Shown here: one piece after another, positions 8,475-17,738 of the stretch | Numbering within the stretch: position 1 is the stretch's first letter | How the letters are laid out: every line of letters starts with the position of its first letter | NCBI GenBank assembly: GCA_028293725.1 | Contig: JAQGOE010000091.1 | Span: 9,407 to 73,406 of the forward strand | Origin: Gammaproteobacteria bacterium | Lineage (GTDB): Bacteria; Pseudomonadota; Gammaproteobacteria; Steroidobacterales; Steroidobacteraceae | DNA length: 64,000 nt | Direction: 5' to 3' | Notes under the pieces: model-generated | What the model was told of the DNA's origin: nothing | Database searches by the model: none | Seen by the model: only the letters and a program-made list of their open reading frames with translations | Position numbers and translations under genes: made by a program

Positions 8475-9430
8475 ACGTGCTTCTCGATGATGTACCGCGG
8501 CCGCGCCTTGGTCTCCTGGTAAACTTTCCCTAGATACTCCCCGAGCACTCCGGTGCACAGAATCTGAATCCCTCCCAGCAGGTAGATGGGCAACAATGTC
8601 GACGTCCACCCTGGCACCGCCCGATCCGTGAACAGCCGCACCCACAACGTCCACAGCCCCATGGCGCCGCTCAACAGGAACACCAGGAACCCGATTCCCG
8701 TGATGAACCGTAACGGCGCCACCGAAAACGAGGTGACCGCATCGAGCGCCAGGGCGAGCATTTTCCGCAGCGGGTACTTGGACTCCCCGGCGAAGCGCTC
8801 GCTGCGCGTGTAGTACACGATGGCCGACTTGAACCCGATGAGCGGCACCATGCCCCGCAGGAACAGGTTCACCTCGCGGAAGCTCTTGAGTGCCTCGATG
8901 GCCCGGCGGCTCATCAGGCGGAAATCCGCGTGGTTGTAGACAGACTCCGCTCCGAGCGCGCTGATGAGACGGTAAAATCCCTGCGCCGTGGCGCGCTTGA
9001 AGAAGCCATCGCTGGCCCGGTTGTTCCGGACACCATACACCACCTGCGCGCCACGGGCGTATGCCTGGACCATTTCCGGAATGACCTGGATGTCATCCTG
9101 CAGATCGGCATCCACGCTCAACAGCACGTCCGCATCGCAGGTGTACAACCCTGCCAGCAAGGCATTCTGATGCCCGCGATTGCGCGACAGCTTGATCCCG
9201 CCAATGCGCGTATCCGAGTTTGCCAGCCCCTCGATCATCTCCCAGGTACCGTCGCGGCTGCCGTCGTCGACGAATACAACCTGACTGCCCGCCGCCACGC
9301 GACCGTCCGTCATCATTCCTTGCAACAGAGCGATCAGGCGGCGCGCCGTCTCCGGCAGCACTTCCTCCTCGTTGAAGCACGGAACCACGATTCCGAGCCG
9401 CGGAATGACATTGACGTCGCTGCTCGACAC
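8471..9430 (-). CDS. GT2 polyprenyl-phosphate glycosyltransferase, GtrB/ArnC type
   Basis: A 319-aa enzyme that should transfer a sugar from its nucleotide to undecaprenyl phosphate at the inner membrane. The GT-A domain starts at IVVPCFNEEEVLP and has FVDDGSRDGTW and the metal-binding DADLQDD motif. Two C-terminal hydrophobic helices (about 235-255 and 270-290) and the family tail LGEYLGKVYQETKARPRY complete it. The start is the GTG at 9430, preceded by GAGGGAGAG. The frame remains open to 9670, but that part overlaps the upstream gene and is Arg-rich. Pairing with GtrA suggests a branch sugar added on the periplasmic side by a GT-C enzyme, possibly the upstream membrane protein. Confidence 0.86.
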   Translation of the reverse strand: MSSSDVNVIPRLGIVVPCFNEEEVLPETARRLIALLQGMMTDGRVAAGSQVVFVDDGSRDGTWEMIEGLANSDTRIGGIKLSRNRGHQNALLAGLYTCDADVLLSVDADLQDDIQVIPEMVQAYARGAQVVYGVRNNRASDGFFKRATAQGFYRLISALGAESVYNHADFRLMSRRAIEALKSFREVNLFLRGMVPLIGFKSAIVYYTRSERFAGESKYPLRKMLALALDAVTSFSVAPLRFITGIGFLVFLLSGAMGLWTLWVRLFTDRAVPGWTSTLLPIYLLGGIQILCTGVLGEYLGKVYQETKARPRYIIEKHV

Positions 9431-9452
9431 GGACTCTCCCTCGCTGCGAGTC

Positions 9453-11075
9453 TCACCCGGGAGGCGCGGGGATGGCGCACTGCCCGTCCGCCGCTTTTTC
9501 GATGCAATACCGTCTCTCTTCCGGGACCGTGGTGCGATCGGAAGGGTTACGCCTGGATTCCTGAAAGTAGATCGGCCACTGCGCATCGTATCCCGCCTCC
9601 AGAAACTCTCGTAGCGCGTCCCGATGCCATGCCGCCGCCTTCTCGACGAAGTCGACGGAGCATCGCGCACCGCGCACCTGTATTACTTTGCTGTCACCCA
9701 CGTCGACAGACCTGATCCGGATCGACCGATCGAGCTCCACGAGCGACAGCATCATGTAGTGGGGCTCTTCCGCAAACGCCAGCACGTTACCTGAGCAGGT
9801 GCGTGCAAATGCGCGGCCCTCATTCCTCAGCAGCATGAACAGTTCCTGCTTCGCGTCATGATCGAGAGGAAATGCGCCCATCGGAACCGACTGCGTCGCC
9901 CGGCGCCCCGTGAGCAGCGGAAATGTCCACTGATAATGCTGCTCGAGCGTGTTATGAGAAACTTCCGCGATCGCCTGGTTGGAAATGACCAGGAGCGCCG
10001 CGGCGGGAATCGCCCATTGCGGACGGGCCGCTCGCGTCAATATCAATGCGATGGTCAACGCGACCGCCAGTGTGACCAGGATGAGATGCCGGCCCGGCGT
10101 CGAATTCGGGAGCCAGAACGCCAGCGACGGCAATGCCAAAGCCAGTATCGCAACGGAATTGACGAGCGGCAGCGCGCGTGCGGCACGCATGCAAACCAGC
10201 CACAGGAAGGCCAGCATGGTCGCCACTCCGCTGCATAGAACGACGACAATGAGACCGCGTGGAACGGTATCCGTCTTGTAGAAGGTCGCGAAGAACGTGG
10301 CCACGAAGCCCGCCTTGCCGCCCGGACCGCTGCTGAATGAGTGCGCTTGAAGGACGAGAAACACGGCGAAAGCGGGAATCAGCACCGCGAGCCGCTGCCC
10401 CGCCGCTTGCAACCAGGTCCGACGCGAGTTCAACTCGCGGTCACCGGCGACGAGCGTTATGAAGGGAAACGCGAGTACGAAATCCCCACGCATCGTCAGC
10501 GCCGCCGTCAGAGCGGCGAAAGCCGCGACTCCCGCCAGGAGCCGTCGCCCGGGACGCAGCTCGATATCCGTAACATAGGTCAGCAGCCATGCCCCGAGCA
10601 GAGTCAGAGCGATCCCCGGCACCTGCGGATGGCCGCTGGTGCCGAGATCGAGAAATACGGGACTGAATCCAAACAAAACGCAGGTCACGACGGCCGCCGC
10701 AACACCAAACAGCCGCGCAACGTACAGCGCCAGCATCCCCATGGCGACGACAGCCGACCCGTACCCGATGAAGTTAATGGCCGCGATGAGTGCCGATGAA
10801 TCGAGGAGCACCGGCTGCGGCAGGAGATGATAAATCGCGGCGTAGTAGCCGAAGCTGACTTCCAGGCCGTAGTGGTAACCGGCCGCCTCGTGCAACCCGG
10901 AAGAAGCACCGTACAGGATGGCCATCGCAGTCCGCTCGAGGTCCGGCTCGCCTACCACGTCGTGGAACACGAACGGCAACACCGCAAGCGCGTACAGAAC
11001 GGCCGGAACGGCTAACAGCCATCGGCCGGGATTGAGCTGCGGGACGGCCACCCGTCGTTGCAGGATTGTACTCAT
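9453..11075 (-). CDS. Polytopic membrane protein, probable GT-C-fold glycosyltransferase
   Basis: A 540-aa protein with many hydrophobic helices in the first 400 residues and a soluble C-terminal domain of about 120 residues. An acidic pair in the first loop (VVGEPDLERTA) resembles the catalytic loop of GT-C enzymes that use polyprenyl-phosphate sugars. No family name can be assigned with confidence. It sits just upstream of a GtrB/GtrA pair, the usual setting for the third, transferring component. The ATG at 11075 has GAGGA at good spacing. Alternative view: an uncharacterised mannosyltransferase-like (GT39/GT87-type) protein. Confidence 0.6.
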   Translation of the reverse strand: MSTILQRRVAVPQLNPGRWLLAVPAVLYALAVLPFVFHDVVGEPDLERTAMAILYGASSGLHEAAGYHYGLEVSFGYYAAIYHLLPQPVLLDSSALIAAINFIGYGSAVVAMGMLALYVARLFGVAAAVVTCVLFGFSPVFLDLGTSGHPQVPGIALTLLGAWLLTYVTDIELRPGRRLLAGVAAFAALTAALTMRGDFVLAFPFITLVAGDRELNSRRTWLQAAGQRLAVLIPAFAVFLVLQAHSFSSGPGGKAGFVATFFATFYKTDTVPRGLIVVVLCSGVATMLAFLWLVCMRAARALPLVNSVAILALALPSLAFWLPNSTPGRHLILVTLAVALTIALILTRAARPQWAIPAAALLVISNQAIAEVSHNTLEQHYQWTFPLLTGRRATQSVPMGAFPLDHDAKQELFMLLRNEGRAFARTCSGNVLAFAEEPHYMMLSLVELDRSIRIRSVDVGDSKVIQVRGARCSVDFVEKAAAWHRDALREFLEAGYDAQWPIYFQESRRNPSDRTTVPEERRYCIEKAADGQCAIPAPPG

Positions 11076-11111
11076 TGCCCGCAATCCTCGGACGAAACGA
11101 CTCCGCCGCCC

Positions 11112-12152
11112 TCAGACGGCGTGCGAGCGGGTGACTTCTGTCCCAACCGGCGATGCGGCGCGATTGCCGGCAACAGCCTCCGGGTAGCGGACGACCTCGT
11201 CGACCTGGTAGTCCTTGATATCCCGGGCATGGGTGAAAATGATGAGCTCACCCAGCAAGCCGAGCGCGAGCAACTGCATACCCAACACCACGAGCAATGA
11301 CGACAGCAGCAGGGCCGGCCGGTCGGCCAGCGGGTGCTGGAACACGAGCCGGTCGATCGCGAGATACGCCACCAGCAGGGCACCGATCACAAAAGTCGTG
11401 GCTCCCACCATGCCGAAAAAGCGTAGCGGCTTCTTCGTGAAGCGCACCAGGAAGAAGACGGTGAAGATATCGAGGACCCGATGCAGGTATTCCTTCGGCG
11501 GATAGCCCGCTTCATTACGATCCAGCGGGGACTGCGCGACGTCGACTTCGACGATGCGGAATCCCTGGCGGTTCGCCAGAACGGGCAGAAAGCGATGTTG
11601 GTCGCCGTAGAGGGAAATCTCATCCAACACCCGCCGCTTCATGGCGCGGGCCCCGCAACCCAGGTCGTTGAAGCGTTGCCCGCCGGTCGCGATCAAGCGG
11701 TGAAACGCGTCGCGGCGGATGACCTCGAAACGACTGCCAACGCGCGGCCAGCGCCGCCCGATGGCGACATCCGACTTGTCCAACGCTCGCACCAGCTTAC
11801 CGAGCTCCGCGCCCTGGATCTGGTGATAGGCCGGCGCGGTCACGATCACACGGCCCGAGGCACGCTGGAACCCCGCCATGAGCGCGGTCGCCTCGCCGAA
11901 TCGCTTGGTGAGACTGATGACAATGAGGTTCTCACCCCGCTCGAGCAGACGCTGCAAGGTGGCAGCGACCTCGGGCCGCGGTCCATCCAGGACCACGATG
12001 AACTCGTAGGGCACATCGAGGCTCGCGAGTCCGACTTTGTACTCCGCGTAGAGCGCCGCGAGGTCGGCGGCATGACGTTTGCCCACCGGCATGATGACCG
12101 ACAGGGGCAGGCGGGCAGGATCAGAAGTGGCGGTCGTCATGGATGGACTCAC
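11112..12152 (-). CDS. GT2 glycosyltransferase with C-terminal membrane helices
   Basis: A 346-aa dolichol-phosphate-mannose-synthase-like enzyme. The N-terminal GT-A domain (LPLSVIMPVGKRHA...) is unusual: the normal PxYNE of the first strand is replaced by PVGK, and the metal-binding DxDxQ appears as TAPAYHQIQ. The acidic donor-site residues are therefore missing and it may be a degenerate or non-canonical member. Two membrane helices occur near 245-265 and 280-305. The GTG at 12152 overlaps the upstream GT2 stop; an in-frame ATG lies at 12140. It may work as a regulatory or paired subunit of the intact GT2 encoded just upstream. Confidence 0.75.
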   Translation of the reverse strand: MSPSMTTATSDPARLPLSVIMPVGKRHAADLAALYAEYKVGLASLDVPYEFIVVLDGPRPEVAATLQRLLERGENLIVISLTKRFGEATALMAGFQRASGRVIVTAPAYHQIQGAELGKLVRALDKSDVAIGRRWPRVGSRFEVIRRDAFHRLIATGGQRFNDLGCGARAMKRRVLDEISLYGDQHRFLPVLANRQGFRIVEVDVAQSPLDRNEAGYPPKEYLHRVLDIFTVFFLVRFTKKPLRFFGMVGATTFVIGALLVAYLAIDRLVFQHPLADRPALLLSSLLVVLGMQLLALGLLGELIIFTHARDIKDYQVDEVVRYPEAVAGNRAASPVGTEVTRSHAV

Positions 12153-13105
12153 TGAATGATGAGGGAGCGGACCCGGATCTGCTGGGTGAGTCCCGAGAAC
12201 TCGTGCTCACGCATGTCGCCCAGCTTGTAGACGAGCTCACCGATCGCGCCGCTTCCCAGGAGGATGATGGCCGAGCTGAGAAAGATCACCCCGCAGCCGG
12301 CGATGGGCAACGAGTAGGTTCCGTCCGAAACGAGAGTCACGATCGTCGTGGCAAATGCAACAGTCGCCGCAAGCAACATCGGTACGGACAACATGCCGAA
12401 CCACAACATCGGCCGGGCCGTGAACGAGGCCACGGTCTTGATCACCATGAGATCGAGCAGCACTTTGTAGATCCGCGAAAGACCATATTTCGACTGTCCG
12501 AACTGGCGCGCGTGATGCTGCACCTTGATCTCCGCGATCTTCGGCCCCGCGATCGAGGCCATCGCGGGAATAAAACGGTGCATTTCGGAATACAGAGGGA
12601 TCTTCTTGATGAGCGAGGCACGATAGGCTTTGAGCGAGCAGCCGTTGTCCTTGATCGGCACCCCCGTCACCTTCGCAATCAGCTTGTTGGCGATACGCGA
12701 AGGGATTTTCCGCGACACCAGTTTGTCCTGCCGGTCGAAGCGCCAACCCACGACGATGTCGTAACCCTCGTCGATCTTGCGTAGCAGGGCACCGATATCC
12801 GCCGGATCGTTCTGCAGATCGCCGTCCATGGTCACGATCACATCCCCGGAGGACTGCGCGATGCCGGCCGCCATGGCCGGTGTTTGGCCATAGTTCCGGC
12901 GGAACTTCACCAGGCAGACACGGGGGTCGGACCGAGCGATCTCGTCCGCAATGCGCACTGTCGCATCCCTGCTGCCATCGTCCACAAAGACGATCTCGAA
13001 CGAAATCCCGAGCGGCGCCACGGCGTGAGTAATCGCCGCATACAACGGGCGGAGGCTATCCTCCTCGTTGTAAAGCGGCACGACGATGGAGAGCTCGGGT
13101 GTCAT
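12149..13105 (-). CDS. GT2 glycosyltransferase, GtrB/DPM1-like
   Basis: A 318-aa membrane-anchored GT2. The GT-A domain carries LSIVVPLYNEEDSL, VFVDDGSRDAT and the metal motif TMDGDLQNDP, so it is expected to be active. Two C-terminal helices (about 232-255 and 268-292) precede a short cytosolic tail. It probably makes an undecaprenyl-phosphate sugar or adds a sugar to a lipid-linked intermediate. It follows the tyrosine kinase gene after 2 bp and is coupled to the next, degenerate GT2 by a GTGA overlap. Confidence 0.85.
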   Translation of the reverse strand: MTPELSIVVPLYNEEDSLRPLYAAITHAVAPLGISFEIVFVDDGSRDATVRIADEIARSDPRVCLVKFRRNYGQTPAMAAGIAQSSGDVIVTMDGDLQNDPADIGALLRKIDEGYDIVVGWRFDRQDKLVSRKIPSRIANKLIAKVTGVPIKDNGCSLKAYRASLIKKIPLYSEMHRFIPAMASIAGPKIAEIKVQHHARQFGQSKYGLSRIYKVLLDLMVIKTVASFTARPMLWFGMLSVPMLLAATVAFATTIVTLVSDGTYSLPIAGCGVIFLSSAIILLGSGAIGELVYKLGDMREHEFSGLTQQIRVRSLIIQ

Positions 13106-13107
13106 GC

Positions 13108-13935
13108 TCAGTAGTACGGGCTGTCGTTACGCTCGGTCGAGCGATTCAACACAACACCCATGAGATTCACCTCCGCCAATACCTCCTTGGCATTCGCCAG
13201 CGTGCGGCGGGCGGTCTGCCCCTGTGACACGACCAGCAGGAAGGTGTCGACACGCGGCGCAAAGGCGAGAACGTCGTCCGTGACCAAGAGCGGTGGCATG
13301 TCGAACACAATCACCCGGCGCGGAATCTGCGCTTCCAGGGCGGTGAGAAACTCTCCCATACGGGGAGAGCCCAGCAGCTCCGAGGAGTTCTCGACGGAGG
13401 ACGCGTTCGGGATGACCGCGAGCCGCTTGACCCCGATGTCGTAGATGATCTGATCGAGCTCCACCTGGCCTGTCAGGTAGTCCGTCAGGCCGTGCTCGTA
13501 GCTCATACCGAGGTAGTTACCCAACTGCGGCCGTTGCAGGTCCAGGTCGACCAGAAACACGGATGTGTTGACATCCTGCGCGAGAGCGAGCGCGAGATTG
13601 ACCGAGGTCAGGCTCTTACCCTCACCGGCCATCGTGCCGGTGATGCCGAGCGTGAACCAGTTGTTCGCTGCCAGCCGGTGCAGAACCCGCGTGCGCAAAA
13701 TTTTGTACGCCCTGGAGATACCGACGTCCGGGACCCGGAGCAGCACGCGGTTTCGCTCCATCGCCTGCGGGTCGACCGGTGCCGGCCGGTACTGCACCGG
13801 AACGAAGTTCTCCGGCAACGGCGGCGGCGCAGCGGGCGGCTGCCGCCCGATTCGGGAGGGGGACAGCGCAGGCCCCGGCATAGCGGCCGTGCGCTCGTGC
13901 GCCGAGCGGCGCATGACTTCTTCGATCAAGCTCAT
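13108..13935 (-). CDS. BY-type tyrosine autokinase (Wzc/CpsD C-domain type)
   Basis: A 275-aa cytoplasmic kinase that normally partners a Wzz-like membrane protein to control EPS polymerisation. A Pro-rich N-terminal tail (about 1-60) precedes the ATPase core: Walker A GTMAGEGKS (100-108), Walker A' VFLVDLD (127-133) and Walker B VIVFDMP (208-214). The tyrosine cluster at the C-terminus is minimal, only the final YY at 274-275, compared with five or more tyrosines in Wzc. Kinase and copolymerase are separate genes here, as in CpsD/CapB systems and XrtA-type clusters. It follows the Wzz gene after 24 bp. Confidence 0.87.
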   Translation of the reverse strand: MSLIEEVMRRSAHERTAAMPGPALSPSRIGRQPPAAPPPLPENFVPVQYRPAPVDPQAMERNRVLLRVPDVGISRAYKILRTRVLHRLAANNWFTLGITGTMAGEGKSLTSVNLALALAQDVNTSVFLVDLDLQRPQLGNYLGMSYEHGLTDYLTGQVELDQIIYDIGVKRLAVIPNASSVENSSELLGSPRMGEFLTALEAQIPRRVIVFDMPPLLVTDDVLAFAPRVDTFLLVVSQGQTARRTLANAKEVLAEVNLMGVVLNRSTERNDSPYY

Positions 13936-13959
13936 GAGAATTGATACCTCATCGCACGG

Positions 13960-15621
13960 TCAGTAAAAATTGCGGACGGTCACAACGATCGCCGTACTGG
14001 CGACCACCACGCACGCTGTCAGAGTCGCCATTCGCCAGCGCGCCCTACGAGCGCTCACGGCATCCTGGATCTCTGGAATGACTCCCAGGGGTGATAGATC
14101 CAATACACGACGCACATCCCGGCTCCCACGTACGGTCTGGTCCACGCTCTCGGCAACCACGACGGCCGTCAGGGAGAGCAGGATCGCAAGCATCACGCCT
14201 ATGGCTGCAATCGCGACCCGCTTCGGCTTCGCTGGTTTGGCCGGCACCGACGGCGCCTGCACGAGACTGAGCTCGTCGCTGCGGCCACTGGTGATGGCGG
14301 CGCTCGTCAGCTCCGAATCCATCATGCTCTTGTTGATTTCGTCGTACTTGGCGTGGGCGACCTCCAAGTCACGGGTGAGCGTCTTGTATTCACGCTCGGT
14401 TTGAGGCGTCTGCTCGACGCGTCGTTCCATTGTATCGAGCTTGGTTCGCAGCTCACCAGCGCGGCGATCGAGGCCCGCGATCTGCGTGTCCATCGCGTTG
14501 ATCTGAGTCTTGAGCTGCACTACCGCAGGACTTCCCACAACGTTGCCCGCGTTGACCTCGCCGGAGGCAATGCGGGTCTGGAGGGTCTTGATCTGCCTCT
14601 CGATCCGCTTCACGTCGGGGTGATCCTCGCTGTAGCGCTGCCGGGCCTGCGCCAGGATCTGTTTCTGCGCTTGCAACTGCGCCGACAACGACAAGCTGTC
14701 GATTGCGCCACCGCCAGCCTTGATGGCGTCAATCTGACGACGCAGGGCAATCATGTCAGGATGGTTCTCGTCGTAAGTCGAGAGTTTCTTGCTGTACTCG
14801 GCCTGCAACTGCTGCAGCATGCCCTCATCCGTTCCAGCGTTGCGCGCCTGCACCAGCTGCTGCTCCAGAAAGATCTTGTCCTGACGCAAGGCGCGCTGCT
14901 GCTGACCTATGTCGTCAAGGTCACGCTGCGTACGGTCCAGCAAGTTCAGATTCAGGTCCGTGAGCTCGGGCAGATTGCCGAAATTCTTCGCTTTGAAGAT
15001 CGCGAGCTTGGACTCGAGGTCGGCGATATCCTTGCGGTACTGCTCAGCCTGCACGTTGTAGAACTGGGCCGCGGCCTTGGCGCGGACCAGCAGGTTACCG
15101 CGGCTCACCACCATAAATTGATTCGTCAGCCACGCGGAGGCTTTCTGGGCGATCTCCGGATTGCGGCTACCGTACTGCACGGTAAACGCCGAAATGATCT
15201 CGCGCTCACGGCTGCTGTCCGGATCGAGCACCGGCATCTTGACAGTCTCGACCCGCGTCTTGCGATTAATGTCCTTCATCGCATCCTCGAGAGTCCCGTC
15301 GGCCGGCACCGCTTCCGGTACATCCTTGACCAGCTTGGTCAGACTTCGTGCACTCATCACCGATTCCGACAAGCTGGCCACGTACTGATCCATGTACGAT
15401 TTTTCGCGGCTGGCTCTCTCCTTGTCGGTCGGCAATTGGCCCGACACGGTCGCGTCCGAGAACGTGATGAGCCCGGTGGAAACGTAGACGTCCGGGAGCC
15501 CTATGGCGAGTGCCAGCGCGATTGCAAGGATCGGCAAGCCGATCGACACGAGCAACAAGCGCCGTCGTTTGATGGCGGCAATGTAATCGGAAAAGTCCGG
15601 GGTGTTCAGCGTCTCGCTCAT
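13960..15621 (-). CDS. Wzz/GNVR-type polysaccharide copolymerase
   Basis: A 553-aa inner-membrane chain-length regulator and likely activator of the separate tyrosine kinase. The N-terminal Wzz domain has a helix (LLLVSIGLPILAIALALAIGL, about 22-42). A long, largely helical periplasmic region (about 150-430, coiled-coil prone) follows, and the GNVR-like segment (about 405-440) precedes the second helix (VAIAAIGVMLAILLSL). A third hydrophobic stretch forms the extreme C-terminus (LTACVVVASTAIVVTV), which is uncommon for Wzz. The start overlaps the stop of the outer-membrane gene (ATGA). Length resembles the PEP-CTERM/XrtA-associated copolymerases (about 510 aa) more than O-antigen Wzz (about 330). 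Confidence 0.87.
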   Translation of the reverse strand: MSETLNTPDFSDYIAAIKRRRLLLVSIGLPILAIALALAIGLPDVYVSTGLITFSDATVSGQLPTDKERASREKSYMDQYVASLSESVMSARSLTKLVKDVPEAVPADGTLEDAMKDINRKTRVETVKMPVLDPDSSREREIISAFTVQYGSRNPEIAQKASAWLTNQFMVVSRGNLLVRAKAAAQFYNVQAEQYRKDIADLESKLAIFKAKNFGNLPELTDLNLNLLDRTQRDLDDIGQQQRALRQDKIFLEQQLVQARNAGTDEGMLQQLQAEYSKKLSTYDENHPDMIALRRQIDAIKAGGGAIDSLSLSAQLQAQKQILAQARQRYSEDHPDVKRIERQIKTLQTRIASGEVNAGNVVGSPAVVQLKTQINAMDTQIAGLDRRAGELRTKLDTMERRVEQTPQTEREYKTLTRDLEVAHAKYDEINKSMMDSELTSAAITSGRSDELSLVQAPSVPAKPAKPKRVAIAAIGVMLAILLSLTAVVVAESVDQTVRGSRDVRRVLDLSPLGVIPEIQDAVSARRARWRMATLTACVVVASTAIVVTVRNFY

Positions 15622-16982
15622 TGGGGCCTGTCCAGTGGAAGTGCGTTGTAGTTGGTGAGCGGCTTGTAACGGCTCGGGGGTTGCCAGATGACCGAGACTG
15701 CTATGCCGTTGGAGGCCGCGTAGGGCTCCCCCTGAAAGCGCTGCCAGGTGAAGTCGTATTCGGTAGATAGCCGATAGTTCGTCGTCAGCTGATACTGGAG
15801 AGCCACGCTCGCGGCGGCGTAGTCACTGCCCTGTACACCGAGAATGGTCTGGCTCGCGCCGCGCACGCGGACCCCGCGAGCGGCAACCACAGCATACAAA
15901 CGAGGCTGTAGCGCACGGAGGATCCGGAAACGGATCTCGTCGTGTTCGACAACTGCACCGGCAGCACTCGGCGATAGGTCACGGACGCCGTCCAGGATGT
16001 ACTGCGAGAGCTGGTACGTCCAGACGACTCCGGCACCGCCTACTGCCAGCGTCTTGTTAATGACGCCGTCGACCGCCGTGTTGGCATGAACTTCGTTCAA
16101 CCCGACACGCACATAGGTCTGTATGGTGTCGGTGGGCTTCGTGTCCCACTGCGCTTCCACGCCATAGCGCTGGGTGTTGGTCGACGAACTCCGCACCTGT
16201 CCCGCGTCGGCTCCAGTTCCGAGGTTCGTGACCTGGTCGGGCATGAACTCCGCAAAGAGTGCACGGAAGATGATGTCCTGGCGCTGGGTAAGGTCGTACT
16301 GGAGACCGGCACTGCCATAAAAGTCCTTGAAGCCCACCTGTACGTACTGCGCCTGCTGCTGCGCGGTGAGCCCGGAGTTTCCAGCCAGGTTGTTGCTGAA
16401 GTTGGCGTTCTCGAGCACTGCGTTGAGCTGGAGGTGATAACGCGGCGTGAAGTCGTAGGTCATCTTTGGAGCGATCTGCTCCAGTTGCCGCCGGTTGTGA
16501 ATGCTGACGCGGCCGGTCGCCTCGCCGACCACCTGGCCCAGGTTGACGCCCGGAAAGTCCGCGGCCAACAGCTCGGACGAGATGACCGTCTCGTTGGCAT
16601 AGCTCGCGGTTCCGCTGTACGTGGCCCGTTGGGCACGGTATTCGCCGACGATATTCAGGAAACCATCGGTGGATTGATCCTCGTGATCGTCGGGGAAAAA
16701 ACTCGAATGGACCCGGGGGACGATATCCACCTCGCCGCGCGGATCATTCAGCGAAAAGCCCATTGCCGCATCAACCAGAGTGCCGTAGGCCGGTATTTTC
16801 GGCGTCCCGCTCTGCGCCAGACGGTAGTTGTCGTTGTACTGACCGCCTACTTCGACGCGTGGATTGAACTCCCAATTGTCCGCGCGCGCCTTACCCGCCA
16901 CGAGTAACGCCGAGGCCATCGTCGCGCCCGCCAGCGCCGCCTTTGCGGCCGCCGTGTATGAGTTACGGAACGACGACGACAT
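15618..16982 (-). CDS. Outer-membrane beta-barrel protein of the EPS operon
   Basis: A 454-aa exported protein. The signal peptide (LAGATMASALLVAGKARA) ends at about residue 33. The rest is a run of amphipathic, aromatic-bounded strands typical of a large barrel, ending in alternating strands (YRLSTEYDFTWQRF, GIAVSVIWQP). It resembles the putative EpsL/PEP-CTERM-associated outer-membrane proteins that accompany Wza-Wzz-kinase genes, and probably forms or supports the exit channel for the polymer, because the Wza-like protein here lacks its own barrel-length sequence. The ATG at 16982 overlaps the export gene's end by 20 bp and avoids a Cys/Arg-rich upstream extension. Confidence 0.75.
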   Translation of the reverse strand: MSSSFRNSYTAAAKAALAGATMASALLVAGKARADNWEFNPRVEVGGQYNDNYRLAQSGTPKIPAYGTLVDAAMGFSLNDPRGEVDIVPRVHSSFFPDDHEDQSTDGFLNIVGEYRAQRATYSGTASYANETVISSELLAADFPGVNLGQVVGEATGRVSIHNRRQLEQIAPKMTYDFTPRYHLQLNAVLENANFSNNLAGNSGLTAQQQAQYVQVGFKDFYGSAGLQYDLTQRQDIIFRALFAEFMPDQVTNLGTGADAGQVRSSSTNTQRYGVEAQWDTKPTDTIQTYVRVGLNEVHANTAVDGVINKTLAVGGAGVVWTYQLSQYILDGVRDLSPSAAGAVVEHDEIRFRILRALQPRLYAVVAARGVRVRGASQTILGVQGSDYAAASVALQYQLTTNYRLSTEYDFTWQRFQGEPYAASNGIAVSVIWQPPSRYKPLTNYNALPLDRPQ

Positions 16983-17547
16983 CGCCAGCCTGCAGCATGA
17001 TGTTCTGATCAAGGTTCCTGCCACGCACGACATCCGTGTACTTGAATGGCAGCGCCTGCTGCTGGCCGGTGTCGTTGCGCCTCAAAATCATGATGTCCCC
17101 GAGAGATGCGAACGGCGTCGTGCCGCCCGCCATACTCAGCGCCTGCATGACATCAACGCGCGGATTGACGACAAAGTCACCGGGCTTCTGTACCTGCCCG
17201 ATCACATAAACTTTATTTCCCTTGATCTCCTGGATTGACACGGTGACCACCGGATCGGAGATGAACTTCTTGAGCTTCGCAGTCAGCTCCTGTTGGAGTT
17301 CCTGCACCGTCTTGTTGCGGGCGTCCATCTGCCCGGCGAGCGGGAAGGAAAACGCACCGTCAGGCCGCACGAGCACGGGACCCTGGAGATCCGGCTCCTT
17401 CCATACGGAAACCACCAGGGTGTCCCCAGGCTTGACCGTGTAGGCGGCGTCAACGGGAGGCGCGGCGCTGGCGGCGAGCGGAAAAACGCTCGCAAGAAAA
17501 CACGCTAGGTAAAGCCTCCATGATAGGCGGCGTCTGGATAACTGCAT
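16963..17547 (-). CDS. Wza/EpsA-type polysaccharide export protein
   Basis: A 194-aa periplasmic or outer-membrane export component. The signal peptide (LYLACFLASVFPLAASA) is followed by the Poly_export domain (YTVKPGDTLVVSVWKEPDL...VRPDGAFSFPLAGQ) and one SLBB domain (KVYVIGQVQKPGDF). The protein is half the length of Wza (about 380) and has no clear lipobox, like the short export proteins of XrtA clusters. The ATG at 17547 has GGAGG 9 nt upstream. The sigma-54-like promoter at 17618-17633 lies 70 bp upstream, which rules out the longer reading from 17919. It is the first gene of the ten-gene minus-strand operon. Confidence 0.87.
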   Translation of the reverse strand: MQLSRRRLSWRLYLACFLASVFPLAASAAPPVDAAYTVKPGDTLVVSVWKEPDLQGPVLVRPDGAFSFPLAGQMDARNKTVQELQQELTAKLKKFISDPVVTVSIQEIKGNKVYVIGQVQKPGDFVVNPRVDVMQALSMAGGTTPFASLGDIMILRRNDTGQQQALPFKYTDVVRGRNLDQNIMLQAGDVVVVP

Positions 17548-17590
17548 TCGAGGAACCTCCGGTTTTTTCTGCGTATCGGGGGTGTAGGGT

Positions 17591-17610
17591 TTGGCCAATT
17601 TTCTGGCCAA
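17591..17610. promoter_or_regulatory. Inverted repeat at the predicted EPS operon transcript start
   Basis: TTGGCCA (17591-17597) and TGGCCAA (17604-17610) form a perfect 7-bp dyad with a 6-nt spacer. It overlaps the transcript start predicted from the -24/-12 element (about 17607), so it could be an operator or the first RNA hairpin of the leader. Confidence 0.35.
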
Positions 17611-17617
17611 GCTTAGG

Positions 17618-17633
17618 AGCAAGGACCGTACCC
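17618..17633 (-). promoter_or_regulatory. Sigma-54 (-24/-12) promoter of the EPS operon
   Basis: On the minus strand the sequence reads GGGTACG-GTCC-TTGCT. It has the invariant GG and GC at exact 12-bp spacing, ACG in the -24 box and a complete TTGCT -12 box. The predicted start is near 17607, about 60 nt before the export gene's ATG. Confidence 0.65.
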
Positions 17634-17707
17634 GCAACCCTTCAGGCCAAGTGCGGATCCCGTCGCTGGTGCTGTAGCAAGGAGCGCGACCCTTCCACTG
17701 CCTCCAC

Positions 17708-17727
17708 GCGGAACGTTTCGCTTCCGC
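17708..17727. promoter_or_regulatory. Inverted repeat, possible enhancer-binding site
   Basis: GCGGAA-N8-TTCCGC is centred about 110 bp upstream of the predicted sigma-54 start, a usual distance for an activator site. The assignment is positional only. Confidence 0.3.
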
Positions 17728-17738
17728 CCGCGTTTGTT

